64,000 nt of DNA, taken from assembly GCA_963851245.1 (NCBI GenBank), contig CAWKOH010000004.1:372001-436000 (forward strand), in the 5' to 3' direction. Numbering within the stretch: the first letter of the stretch is position 1; each line of letters opens with the position of its first letter. Under the pieces are notes generated by a model. It did not search any database. It was not told where the DNA came from and worked only from the letters and a program-made list of their open reading frames with translations. This DNA is from CAWKOH01 sp963851245. GTDB taxonomy: Bacteria; Actinomycetota; Acidimicrobiia; Acidimicrobiales; Palsa-688. A program made the translations under genes and the position numbers. Positions 19,281 to 27,554 of the stretch are shown here, in pieces.

Positions 19281-20318
19281 ATGAAGCTCGGACTACAACT
19301 CGGGTACTGGCAGGCGCAGCCGCCGAGGGACGCCCTGGAAAAGATCCTCGAAGCAGAGAAGCTCGGATTCGACATCGTCTTCACCGCCGAGTCGTGGGGA
19401 TCGGATGCCTTCAGTCCGCTGGCGTGGTACGGCGCCCATACCTCGCGGATCAAGCTGGGTACCTCGATCGTGCAGATCTCGGCTCGCACCCCGGCTTCAA
19501 CCGCCATGCACGCCCTGACCATGGACCATCTCTCGGGTGGCCGCCTGGTGCTGGGCCTGGGTCTGTCGGGCCCCCAGGTCGTCGAAGGATGGTACGGGCA
19601 GCCCTTCTCGAAGCCGCTGGCCCGGACCCGGGAGTACGTGGACATCGTCCGCCAGGTCCTCGCTCGCCAGGCTCCGGTGACCAGCGCCGGCCCACACTTC
19701 CCGCTGCCGTACACCGGGCCGGGATCGATGGGCCTCGGCAAGCCGCTTCGTCCCATCACCCACCCGCTCCGGTCCGACCTGCCGATCCTGCTTGGCTCCG
19801 AGGGGCCCAAGAATGTAGCGCTGACGGCGGAAATTGCCGACGGCTGGTTGCCGATCTACTACTCGCCACGCGTCGGCGACATGTACCGCGCCTGGTTGGC
19901 CGAGGGCTTCGCCCGCCCGGGCGCCCGGCGCAAGCCCGACGACTTCGAGATCGCCAGCAACTGCAGCGTGGTGATCACCGACGATCGAGAGCGGGTGCTC
20001 GAATCGATGAAGCCGATGCTCGGCTTCTACATCGGCGGCATGGGCGCCAAGGAGGTGAACTTCCACAAGAACGTCTTCGCCCGCATGGGTTACGAGAAGG
20101 AGGCGGAGCAGGTTCAGGATCTGTTTCTCGAAGGCAAGCGCGACGAGGCGATCGCCGCCGTACCTCTCGACATGGTCTCGGACATCTCCCTGGTCGGGAC
20201 TCGCGAGCAGATCCGCAGCGACCTGGCGGCGTGGGAGGAAGCCGGCGTGACCACGCTGGTCGTGGGGGCCCGCTCCCTCGACGAGATGCGTGCCGTCGCC
20301 GAAGTGATCCTGGGCTGA
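19281..20318 (+). CDS. LLM-class F420-dependent oxidoreductase
   Basis: A 345-residue luciferase-like TIM-barrel oxidoreductase. Visible blocks are LGLQLGYWQAQPPRDALEKI, GFDIVFTAESWGSDAFSP, ALTMDHLSGGRLVLGLGLSG and PILLGSEGPKNVALTAEIAD. These are typical of the F420-using LLM enzymes common in mycobacteria and Acidimicrobiia. FbiC, which makes the F420 chromophore, is encoded at 40466. The substrate is unknown, and its position opposite the DUF35/thiolase operon suggests reduction or oxidation of a steroid- or terpenoid-like intermediate. The start is ATG 19281, preceded by GGGAGGG. Confidence 0.88.
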   Translation: MKLGLQLGYWQAQPPRDALEKILEAEKLGFDIVFTAESWGSDAFSPLAWYGAHTSRIKLGTSIVQISARTPASTAMHALTMDHLSGGRLVLGLGLSGPQVVEGWYGQPFSKPLARTREYVDIVRQVLARQAPVTSAGPHFPLPYTGPGSMGLGKPLRPITHPLRSDLPILLGSEGPKNVALTAEIADGWLPIYYSPRVGDMYRAWLAEGFARPGARRKPDDFEIASNCSVVITDDRERVLESMKPMLGFYIGGMGAKEVNFHKNVFARMGYEKEAEQVQDLFLEGKRDEAIAAVPLDMVSDISLVGTREQIRSDLAAWEEAGVTTLVVGARSLDEMRAVAEVILG

Positions 20319-20328
20319 AGCCGCAGAG

Positions 20329-20937
20329 CTAGCCGGCCCGGCCGGCCAGCAGCAGCCTGGCTGCGCTCTCCAGGTCGTGGCCGATGCTGCCGATGGGGGC
20401 GCGGCCGTTGGCCCAACCGATGATGGAGGAGTTCCACACGTGGGCCAGCACTGTGACGATGCCATCCACATCCTCGGGCGGCATGTCGCGGAGGATGGGC
20501 GCCGTCACCTCGTAGATCTGGTCGCGAACCCGGGCTGCGGCCGAGGCCACAGCGGGGTCCGGGGAGCTCAGGGCCCGGATGAGGGCGGCGGTGAACAGCG
20601 GCCGTCTCTCAACGGCCCGCGAGGCCCGACGCAGCACATCGACGAGCTGCTCGACCGGAGTCTCGCCGCGGGCCGGGACCCGGGCCAGACGGACCTGCAG
20701 TTGGGCTGTCCACTCTGACACGGCCGCCGAGAGCAAGTGATCCTTAGACTCGAAGTACCGGTACACGGTCGCCAGGGCCACTCCGGCCCGCTCCGCCACG
20801 ATCCGCATGTGTACCGCTTCGTAACCGCCTTCGGTTCCGAGTTCGATGGCCGCCTCGACTATGCGCTGCCGGCGTACGAGGGCCTTGGTCGTCAGCGGTG
20901 ATCCGTCAACGGCGGTGGCGATCGCAAGTTCGGTCAA
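20329..20937 (-). CDS. TetR-family repressor, KstR-like
   Basis: About 202 residues from a TTG start at 20937 (another start is possible). The helix-turn-helix region RRQRIVEAAIELGTEGGYEA, then VAERAGVALATVYRYFESKD, closely resembles KstR of Mycobacterium, which represses cholesterol catabolism. The C-terminal half (ALIRALSSPDPAVASAA, VWNSSIIGWANGRAPIGSI) also follows KstR. A KstR-type palindrome 41 bases upstream suggests autoregulation. Three more copies precede DUF35/LLM, the P450, and ECH/nitronate-monooxygenase genes. It is most likely the local repressor, released by an acyl-CoA ligand. Confidence 0.85.
   Translation of the reverse strand: MTELAIATAVDGSPLTTKALVRRQRIVEAAIELGTEGGYEAVHMRIVAERAGVALATVYRYFESKDHLLSAAVSEWTAQLQVRLARVPARGETPVEQLVDVLRRASRAVERRPLFTAALIRALSSPDPAVASAAARVRDQIYEVTAPILRDMPPEDVDGIVTVLAHVWNSSIIGWANGRAPIGSIGHDLESAARLLLAGRAG
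20332..20346. terminator. Palindrome between convergent LLM and TetR genes
   Basis: GCCGGCC, a single C, then GGCCGGC forms a perfect 15-bp palindrome overlapping the last codons of the TetR gene and lying 13 bases past the LLM stop. It is a plausible terminator for the LLM transcript. There is no T-run. Confidence 0.35.
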
Positions 20938-20977
20938 CGGCGTCGATCCTCCAGGCGGGACATCCCGGCTAAAAAAG

Positions 20978-20991
20978 TAGAACAGATTCTC
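20978..20991. promoter_or_regulatory. KstR-like operator TAGAACAGATTCTC
   Basis: It lies 41 bases upstream of the TTG start of the KstR-like gene, next to an A-rich stretch, which fits autorepression. It matches TnnAAC-nn-RTT over both half-sites. Confidence 0.6.
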
Positions 20992-21023
20992 ATCCTGGAG
21001 TTCGACCGCACAAGGCGGCCGCT

Positions 21024-22571
21024 TCAAGCCTGGGCTACACCCGGGGCGGCTGCCGGCCTCTGGGCCGGGACAATGAAAGGGCCGCTCGGGTGCATGAGCC
21101 TCATGCCGGCTACTTCGAGCGGCTCGAAGGCCCCGCTTGCCAGGCCGGCGTCGTAAAGCACGCCACCGGCTTCCTTTCGACGCAGGCCGCCGGCGGGGGG
21201 GAATGCCAGCATGGGTTGTATAGCCTCCACCAGCGGGATCTCCACCTGCCTTACCGCATGGCCCCGGTCTCGGCCGATGAGGGCGGAGACAATGGCGAAG
21301 GCGGCCGTGAGTCCGGCCACCGGGTCGGGGTAGGCCACGGACGGGGCCGCGAAAGAGCCGTCCCCTCTGTCTCCCAATCCCGACAGGGCGTGCACCCCTG
21401 TCCCGAACGCCACCCAGTCCCTGCGTTCTCCGGGCCCGAACGCGGGCATGGACACCACCACCGGCCGGCCGCGGCCCGAGTTCAACGCCTCGGGCGGCAG
21501 GCCGAAGTTGGGCATGACGCGGGGACTGAAGGAGTCGATCACCACGTCGCAACGGCGGGCCATGGCCAGGAACTGATCCCGCTGCAAAGGGGCGCGCAGA
21601 TCCAGGGGGACGCGGACCTTGCCGTGGTTCAGGGCTTGATGAAGGGCGGAGTCCTCTCCTGGTCGCCGCTGAACTCCGCCCGGATAGATCCCGCCGCCGA
21701 AGAGGGCCCTGGTGCCGTCCAGCCGGATCGCCGGCTCCACCTTGTGGACGGTGGCTCCGAGCCGGGCCAGCAGCCAGGTGGCGAGGGGCCCGGCCCACAT
21801 GGCGGTCAGATCGCAGATCCTCACGCCTCCCAACGGGCCGGTGCGATCCTCGGCTGCTCGGATCCGATCCGATCCGCCGGCGACGCCGGCGGCGGGGGTC
21901 TCCGAGATGGGATCCTCGGGGTCCGCCGCCGCCCTCTTCCTGTACTCGCACACCGCCAAGCGCCACTCCTGGGCCGCGGTGGCGATGGTGGCCGCGTCCG
22001 CATCGCCCGGAAGCGTTGCCATCAGGCCGGCGTAGGTATCCTCGTCGCCGGCGGCCCCCAGCTCGGCGCTCAACCACCCGCCCCCCGGGGCCCGAACCGG
22101 GTCGGGGGGCACCGGCCACCGGTGGGATCCGTACGACACGGCCATGACCTCCGGGAGGAACACCTGAATGGCGACCCCCAGTTCGCTGACGACGATTGTG
22201 GTACCGGCCCGCCACGCGGCCAGGGCGGCCGTAGCCAGGGCCACACCGGTGGCGTAGTTCAGTGTTCCGGCCGGGACCCCGGCGCTCGGGCAGGCGATCG
22301 GCGCCGGGCGCAGAAGGGCGGCCGGGGTTTGATCAGTGGGGGTCTGGTCTGTGCCGAGGACCAGGTCGGCCTGGGCGCACTCTCGGGCATCGACGGTCGT
22401 GGCGCCCGGGACCCAGAAGGGGCTGTAGGGGGGCGAGGCTTGCAGCACGGCCGCGCCGCGCCGATGAAGTAACCACGCGGCCACCTCCGCAGCCACCCCG
22501 GACTCCAGCCGTCCGACCGTAAGGCCGGTCAACGATCCCGTTCCGTTGATATTCACCTCGACCGGGTTCAC
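21024..22571 (-). CDS. CaiB/BaiF (class III) CoA-transferase with degenerate N-terminal half
   Basis: A 515-residue protein. Residues from about 245 to 515 form a CaiB/BaiF domain: GPLGGVRICDLTAMWAGPLA, LGATVHKVEPAIRLDG and CDVVIDSFSPRVMPNFGL, with the catalytic-type Asp at about 416 in AYPDPVAGL. Residues 1-230 look like a shrunken CaiB N-lobe (LESGVAAEVAAWLLHRRGA), but the Asp position reads NYATGVALA, so it is probably inactive. Class III transferases move CoA between acids as interlocked dimers, so a fused inactive half could mimic a heterodimer. It follows the tandem transferase gene by 7 bases, giving the order P450 - tandem CoA-transferase - this gene. Confidence 0.82.
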   Translation of the reverse strand: MNPVEVNINGTGSLTGLTVGRLESGVAAEVAAWLLHRRGAAVLQASPPYSPFWVPGATTVDARECAQADLVLGTDQTPTDQTPAALLRPAPIACPSAGVPAGTLNYATGVALATAALAAWRAGTTIVVSELGVAIQVFLPEVMAVSYGSHRWPVPPDPVRAPGGGWLSAELGAAGDEDTYAGLMATLPGDADAATIATAAQEWRLAVCEYRKRAAADPEDPISETPAAGVAGGSDRIRAAEDRTGPLGGVRICDLTAMWAGPLATWLLARLGATVHKVEPAIRLDGTRALFGGGIYPGGVQRRPGEDSALHQALNHGKVRVPLDLRAPLQRDQFLAMARRCDVVIDSFSPRVMPNFGLPPEALNSGRGRPVVVSMPAFGPGERRDWVAFGTGVHALSGLGDRGDGSFAAPSVAYPDPVAGLTAAFAIVSALIGRDRGHAVRQVEIPLVEAIQPMLAFPPAGGLRRKEAGGVLYDAGLASGAFEPLEVAGMRLMHPSGPFIVPAQRPAAAPGVAQA

Positions 22572-22578
22572 GGTGCGG

Positions 22579-24990
22579 TCAAGCGTACGGCGGAGTCACC
22601 TCGAGGACGTGTTTATCGATCAAATCCTCCACCTTGGCGTCGTCGAGTTCGAGCAGCTCGGTGGCGATGTCCCTGGTGTGCTCGCCCAACCAGGGAGCCG
22701 GCCCGATGAACGGGCGATCCATGTCGCTGGCCGCGAACGCCGGCCCTTCCAGGATCATCGGGCCCACCCCGGGCTGCTCGATTTCGGCCAGGTAGCCCCG
22801 GAAGCGCAGATGAGGATCGTCGGGTTGGTCGCTCGCATAGGCCATCATGGCCGCCGGTACGCCGTGGGACTGGAGGGTCGTCATCACATCCCGGTCCGAG
22901 CGCGACGCCGTCCATTCGTTGATCCGCTCGTCTATGCGGTCCTGGGCCGCCATGCGGCCCTCGACCGTGTCATAAGTGGCGTCCGCAGCCCACTCCGGAT
23001 CCCCCAGGGCCTTCCGCAGCCGGGACCAGTCCTCGTCGTCCCGGCAGGTGATGACACACCACCGCTCCGTCCCCGAGCACTGGTACACGCCCCAAGGGGC
23101 TCCCTGTGGGTTCCGGTTACCGAGGGGCCGGACCGATCCGGGCTCGAGGCTCTCCTGGAGGAAGAACTGGGCCATCATGCCCAGCACCGTCTCCACCTGA
23201 GGAACCTCGATGTGGGCGCCCCGGCCGCGGTCGTGCCTGGCTACCAGGACGGCAACAGCCGCTGTCGCGCACAACCTGCCGACCACGTGGTCCGGGAAGA
23301 TGACCCCCGCGCCCGGTGGCATGCCGCCGTCGGGGAAATTCCAGAGCCAGGTCATGCCGCCCGCCGGCCGAGTGCTCGGCCCGTATCCGAGCCAGCCGGC
23401 CCATGGCCCGGTCGAGCCCATCAATTGGCTGCTCACCATAACGATCCCGGGGTTGATCTCTCGCAGCGTTTCGTAGTCCAGGCCCAGGTCAGCCATGGTC
23501 CCGGTCGAGTTGTTTTCGATCACCACGTCCGAGCGGGCCACCAGTTGCTTGACCAGGGCCAGGCCTTCGGGGGTCTTGATGTTCACTCCGAGGCTGCGCT
23601 TCGACCGGCTCGAGGAAGCAAAAGAAGGCGACATCTCGCTGCCCGACACCAGGCGGATGAAGTCCGGGTAGGCGCGGCTCTCGATCTTGATCACGTCAGC
23701 CCCGTACTCGGCGAACAGCCGTCCCGCCTCCACGCCCACCCCGCCGTGACCGAAGTCCAGCACCCGTAGACCCGCCAGCGGCAGGCCCGGAGCCGGCCGT
23801 TTGTCGGCTGGCGGGGCTGGTTGAGCCGCCCCTGACCCCGACTTCCGAGGACCCCACGAATCTTCGATCTCGGTGTCGTGCTCGCCCAGGTTGGGTGCCC
23901 GATGTCGGAAGCCGGCGCGCTCGCCGTCGATCTCTATGAAGCTGGAGGCCACCAGGCCCCGAATCCCGGGCGCTGCCTCCACTTCGGCGAAGGATCCGCG
24001 GGCCACGAAATGCTCCGTGCCGATCACCGCACCCGGGTGCAGGACCGGGGTCATCACGATGCCCCTTCTCTGCGCCTCGGCTGACAGCTCCGACATCCCC
24101 ATGGTGGAGAACAGCTCGATGAACATGGGATCGAGGATGTCCTGCTGGATGCTCATGCGGCCGAGGAGGGTGTCCCAGTGCGGATCCTGCAGGAACTCCG
24201 GTTCGCCCAGCCAGGCACGCATGGCGTGCCACTGCCGGGGGCTGAGGATCACGATGCGAACGTAACCGTCGGCGCAGGGGTACATGGGGTAGACGATTCC
24301 CGAGCCGGCCCGAACCTCCTGGTAAGGACCACCTGAGTTGTGGATGGCGCTGAAGTTGGCCAAGGACCAGTCGGTGACCTGAGCGGTGGCCTCGAGGATC
24401 GACACGTCGAGGTGCTGGCCCCGGCCGGTGGACAGCCGCTGCCAGCAGGCGCAGAGGGTGGCGAAGGTGGCCATCACTCCCGCCACGTCGTAGGCGAACG
24501 CGCCCGGCACGAGCAGGGGCGGCTTGCCGACGACGCCGGAGCGGAACAGTTCGCCCCCGAGGGCCACCAGCACCGGATCGGTGGCGTCCCAGTCTCGATA
24601 CGGCCCGGTCTGGCCGAAGTCGGTGATCGACGTGACGACCAGGTGGTCGAGCTCGCGCGCCACTTCAGCCGGATCGAGTCCGGCCGCGGCCAGGTGGCCC
24701 GGACGCGAAGTCTCGATCCAGATGTCGGCCCGTCGCAGCAGTTCGAGCAGCCGCTCCCGGCCCGAGCTTGACTCGACGTCTACCACCGCGCCGCGTTTGT
24801 TGGAATTGCGGACGGCGAAAAACAGGCTGTGATCCCGATGAAATGGGGGTAGTCGGCGCGACGGGGCGCCGTCGGGCGGCTCGACCCGGATTACGTCGGC
24901 ACCCATGTCGGCCAGCAGCCGCCCGCAAAGCTCCGCTCGGTCGCCGGCCATGTCCACCACCCGCAGACCCTCGAGGGGTAGTTGGGCCAC
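22579..24990 (-). CDS. Tandem-domain CaiB/BaiF CoA-transferase
   Basis: About 803 residues with two complete class III CoA-transferase domains. Domain 1 starts LPLEGLRVVDMAGDRAELCG and carries Asp168 in GAFAYDVAGV. Domain 2 starts LPLAGLRVLDFGHGGVGVEA at about 403 and carries Asp567 in IFPDHVVGR. Both aspartates that form the acyl anhydride seem present. Such fusions occur in actinobacterial steroid and terpenoid clusters and would fold as an intramolecular interlocked dimer. GTG 24990 is the chosen start, 8 bases after the P450 stop, although a TTG at 25014 overlapping the P450 end is possible. It probably attaches CoA to an acid made by the P450. Confidence 0.88.
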   Translation of the reverse strand: MAQLPLEGLRVVDMAGDRAELCGRLLADMGADVIRVEPPDGAPSRRLPPFHRDHSLFFAVRNSNKRGAVVDVESSSGRERLLELLRRADIWIETSRPGHLAAAGLDPAEVARELDHLVVTSITDFGQTGPYRDWDATDPVLVALGGELFRSGVVGKPPLLVPGAFAYDVAGVMATFATLCACWQRLSTGRGQHLDVSILEATAQVTDWSLANFSAIHNSGGPYQEVRAGSGIVYPMYPCADGYVRIVILSPRQWHAMRAWLGEPEFLQDPHWDTLLGRMSIQQDILDPMFIELFSTMGMSELSAEAQRRGIVMTPVLHPGAVIGTEHFVARGSFAEVEAAPGIRGLVASSFIEIDGERAGFRHRAPNLGEHDTEIEDSWGPRKSGSGAAQPAPPADKRPAPGLPLAGLRVLDFGHGGVGVEAGRLFAEYGADVIKIESRAYPDFIRLVSGSEMSPSFASSSRSKRSLGVNIKTPEGLALVKQLVARSDVVIENNSTGTMADLGLDYETLREINPGIVMVSSQLMGSTGPWAGWLGYGPSTRPAGGMTWLWNFPDGGMPPGAGVIFPDHVVGRLCATAAVAVLVARHDRGRGAHIEVPQVETVLGMMAQFFLQESLEPGSVRPLGNRNPQGAPWGVYQCSGTERWCVITCRDDEDWSRLRKALGDPEWAADATYDTVEGRMAAQDRIDERINEWTASRSDRDVMTTLQSHGVPAAMMAYASDQPDDPHLRFRGYLAEIEQPGVGPMILEGPAFAASDMDRPFIGPAPWLGEHTRDIATELLELDDAKVEDLIDKHVLEVTPPYA

Positions 24991-24997
24991 GACGTGG

Positions 24998-26236
24998 TCA
25001 GGCGTTGGCGGCAACTTGCCCGGCGGCTTCGAGGGTCACCGGTAGGTGCTTGATCCCGCCGATGAAGTTCGACCGCAGGCGGACCGGCTGGCCCTCGGAT
25101 TGCACGTGCGGCACTTTGCGGGTCAGCTCCTCGAAGAACAGCTTCAGCTCCATGCGGGCCAGGTTGGCGCCGAGGCAGTGATGAGGGCCGCCGCCGCCGA
25201 ACGCTACGTGCTCGTTCGGTGCGCGGGTGATGTCGAAGCGGAACGGGTCCTTGAACATGTCCTCGTCCCTGTTGGCGGAGATGTACCAGATGCTGACCTT
25301 CTCGCCCGCCTTGAGCGGGTGGCCCTTGTAGTCGAGGTCCTCGGTGACATTGCGCCGGAAGTACAGGACGGGCGAAGCCCAGCGCAGTATCTCCTCGACG
25401 GCGGAGTCGATGAGCCCGGGGTTCTCGACCAGGAGGCGGTACTGGTCCGGGTTGTCCAGGAAGGCATTCATGCCGTGGGAGATGGCGTTGCGAGTCGTCT
25501 CGTTGCCGGCCACCGCCAGCAACAGGAAGAACAGGTTGAAGTCCATCTCGCTCAACTGGTCGCCGTCGATGTCGGCCGACAGGAGCTTGGTGATGATGTC
25601 TTCCTCGGGCTCCTTCCGCTTCCGGTCGGCCAGCGCCTGCGCGTACATGAACATCTCGATCTGAGCTTGCTGCACGTGCTCCTGCGAGACGGAGTACTCC
25701 GGATCCTCGCTGCCGATCATGCGGTTGGACCAGTCGAAGACCTTGTGGCGATCTTCGAGGGGGACGCCCATGAGCTCGGCGATCACCTGCAACGGCAACT
25801 CCGACGCCGCGTCCACGACGAAGTCGACCTGCCCCTTGGCGATGGCGTCGTCGATGATCCTGGCAGTCACGTCGCGGACATGGGCCTCGAGCATGCCGAT
25901 CATGCGCGGCGTGAAACCGCGGTTGACCAGGCGGCGATGCCGGGTGTGCGGCGGCGGATCCATGGTCAACATGAGCTGACCACCCTCCCAGTTCGGGTCC
26001 GGGGCGACGTCGACCAGGCCGACTACTCCGCCGCGCCGCTGATCCGACGAGAAGTGCTTGGCGTCGCGTCCGATCGCCACCACATCTTCATACTTGCTGA
26101 ACACCCAGAAACCCCGGCCATCGGGCTCGGGATGGTGGTAGATCGGGGCGTTGTTGCGCAGATAGGTGAACCACTCGTGCGGGACGCCCTGGGTAAAGCG
26201 GTCCAGGTCGAGCAGGTTGATGTCGCTCAATTCCAT
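24998..26236 (-). CDS. Cytochrome P450, CYP125/CYP142-like
   Basis: A 412-residue soluble bacterial P450. The I-helix AGNETTRN is at 243-250, ExxR in EEILR at 281-285, and the haem loop FGGGGPHHCLG gives Cys354. The end RSNFIGGIKHLPV is characteristic of the CYP124/125/142 group, which hydroxylates the terminal methyl of cholesterol or methyl-branched lipids. That assignment is from remembered family features and needs a tree. A KstR-like operator lies 38 bases upstream of ATG 26236, and two CoA-transferases follow, fitting oxidation to a carboxylate and CoA activation. Electron partners are not encoded nearby. Confidence 0.92.
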   Translation of the reverse strand: MELSDINLLDLDRFTQGVPHEWFTYLRNNAPIYHHPEPDGRGFWVFSKYEDVVAIGRDAKHFSSDQRRGGVVGLVDVAPDPNWEGGQLMLTMDPPPHTRHRRLVNRGFTPRMIGMLEAHVRDVTARIIDDAIAKGQVDFVVDAASELPLQVIAELMGVPLEDRHKVFDWSNRMIGSEDPEYSVSQEHVQQAQIEMFMYAQALADRKRKEPEEDIITKLLSADIDGDQLSEMDFNLFFLLLAVAGNETTRNAISHGMNAFLDNPDQYRLLVENPGLIDSAVEEILRWASPVLYFRRNVTEDLDYKGHPLKAGEKVSIWYISANRDEDMFKDPFRFDITRAPNEHVAFGGGGPHHCLGANLARMELKLFFEELTRKVPHVQSEGQPVRLRSNFIGGIKHLPVTLEAAGQVAANA

Positions 26237-26273
26237 GGCTTCCTCTCCCTCCCCCGTACCGGGGACCGCTGGT

Positions 26274-26287
26274 TGAAACGCGTTCTG
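26274..26287. promoter_or_regulatory. KstR-like operator TGAAACGCGTTCTG
   Basis: TGA-AAC-GC-GTT-CTG matches the KstR consensus TnnAACnnGTTnnA except for the last base. Placed 38 bases upstream of the P450 ATG, it could block that promoter. Confidence 0.62.
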
Positions 26288-26338
26288 TTTTTACCAAAGT
26301 GACCGCCGTCTGTCGAGGCAGTTGGGCGTTCGGATAGC

Positions 26339-27484
26339 TCAACCGACGGCTCCCAAACGGCGCAGAGCCGAAATGTCTTGCTCGCTCAATCCGGCCCACT
26401 CGGCCAGGATTTCGTCTGTATGCTGGCCCGGTTTCGGCGGGGGCCGGTGGATGCCTCCCGGTGTCTCGCTGAAGCGCGGAACCGGGGCCGGCTGGGCCAG
26501 GCCATCCACCTCCACGAAAGCCTGACGGGCCGTGTTGTGCGGGTGGGACGCCACCTCGTCCAGGTCGAGCACAGGTGCGAAGCAGGCGTCGCTCCCCTCG
26601 AGGATCTCGCACCATTCGTCGCGTGTGCGGGTCCGGAACACCCGGGCGAAGTGCTCCTTCAGTGCCGGCCAGGTGCTCGAGTCCATCTGATCGGGAAGGG
26701 TTTCGCGGTCGAGGCCCATCTTCGTGACCAGCTCGTCGTAGAACGCCGGCTCGATAGCCCCGACGGAGACCCAGCGGCCGTCGGCGGTCTCGTAGGCGTC
26801 GTAAAATGGAGCACCGGAATCCAGGAGGTTTGTCCCCCGCACGCTCGGGGTCGACCTCCGGGCCCCCGCGAAGAACGGCAGCATCAACATGGCGCTCCCG
26901 TCGACCATGGCCGCGTCGACGACCTGACCCCGACCGCTCTGCCGGGCTTCGAAGAGCGCGCACACCAGCCCGAACGCCAGGAACATGCCGCCCCCACCGA
27001 AGTCGCCGACGAGGTTCAGAGGTGGGGTGGGAGGCTGGTCCGCCCGGCCGACCATCCCGAGGGCGCCGCTCAGCGAGATGTAGTTGATGTCGTGACCGGC
27101 CGCCCGGGCCAGTGGCCCCTCCTGGCCGAACCCGGTCATGCGGCCGTAGACCAGGGCCGGGTTGCGATCCAGGCAGATGTCCGGGCCGAGGCCGAGACGC
27201 TCCATCACACCGGGCCGGAAGCCCTCGATCAGCAGATCGGCCTGCTCGACGAGCCTCAGCACCGTCGGCGCCCCGTCCGGGTGCTTGAGGTCCACGCAAA
27301 CGGAGCGCTGGCCCCGGCCCATCAGGTCCGAAGAGAGTTTCGGCCCCGGTCCGAGCCGGTCGACGCGCACCACCTCGGCGCCCATGTCGGCGAGCAAGCA
27401 GGCGGCGAAGGGGCCGGGGGCCAGGCTGGCGATTTGGACCGCCTTGACTCCCTGGAGCGGTCCCCTGGTCACGTTCTGGCTCAT
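26339..27484 (-). CDS. Alpha-methylacyl-CoA racemase-like CaiB/BaiF protein
   Basis: A 381-residue single-domain family III enzyme, very close in pattern to Mycobacterium Mcr/AMACR. The racemase residues are visible: His131 in AAGHDINYISLSG and Asp161 in NLVGDFGGGGMFL. AMACR converts 2R-methyl-acyl-CoA to the 2S form needed by beta-oxidation of sterol side chains and branched fatty acids, which fits a P450-initiated side-chain pathway. The start is ATG 27484. It is transcribed divergently from the tandem CoA-transferase at 27555. No KstR-like site is seen in this gap. The frame is intact and the length typical. Confidence 0.9.
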   Translation of the reverse strand: MSQNVTRGPLQGVKAVQIASLAPGPFAACLLADMGAEVVRVDRLGPGPKLSSDLMGRGQRSVCVDLKHPDGAPTVLRLVEQADLLIEGFRPGVMERLGLGPDICLDRNPALVYGRMTGFGQEGPLARAAGHDINYISLSGALGMVGRADQPPTPPLNLVGDFGGGGMFLAFGLVCALFEARQSGRGQVVDAAMVDGSAMLMLPFFAGARRSTPSVRGTNLLDSGAPFYDAYETADGRWVSVGAIEPAFYDELVTKMGLDRETLPDQMDSSTWPALKEHFARVFRTRTRDEWCEILEGSDACFAPVLDLDEVASHPHNTARQAFVEVDGLAQPAPVPRFSETPGGIHRPPPKPGQHTDEILAEWAGLSEQDISALRRLGAVG

Positions 27485-27554
27485 CCCGAGAGGCTAGAGG
27501 GCGCGCCCGGCCCGTATGCTCCCAACGATGAGCGTCTCGGAGCGGATCGGCGTG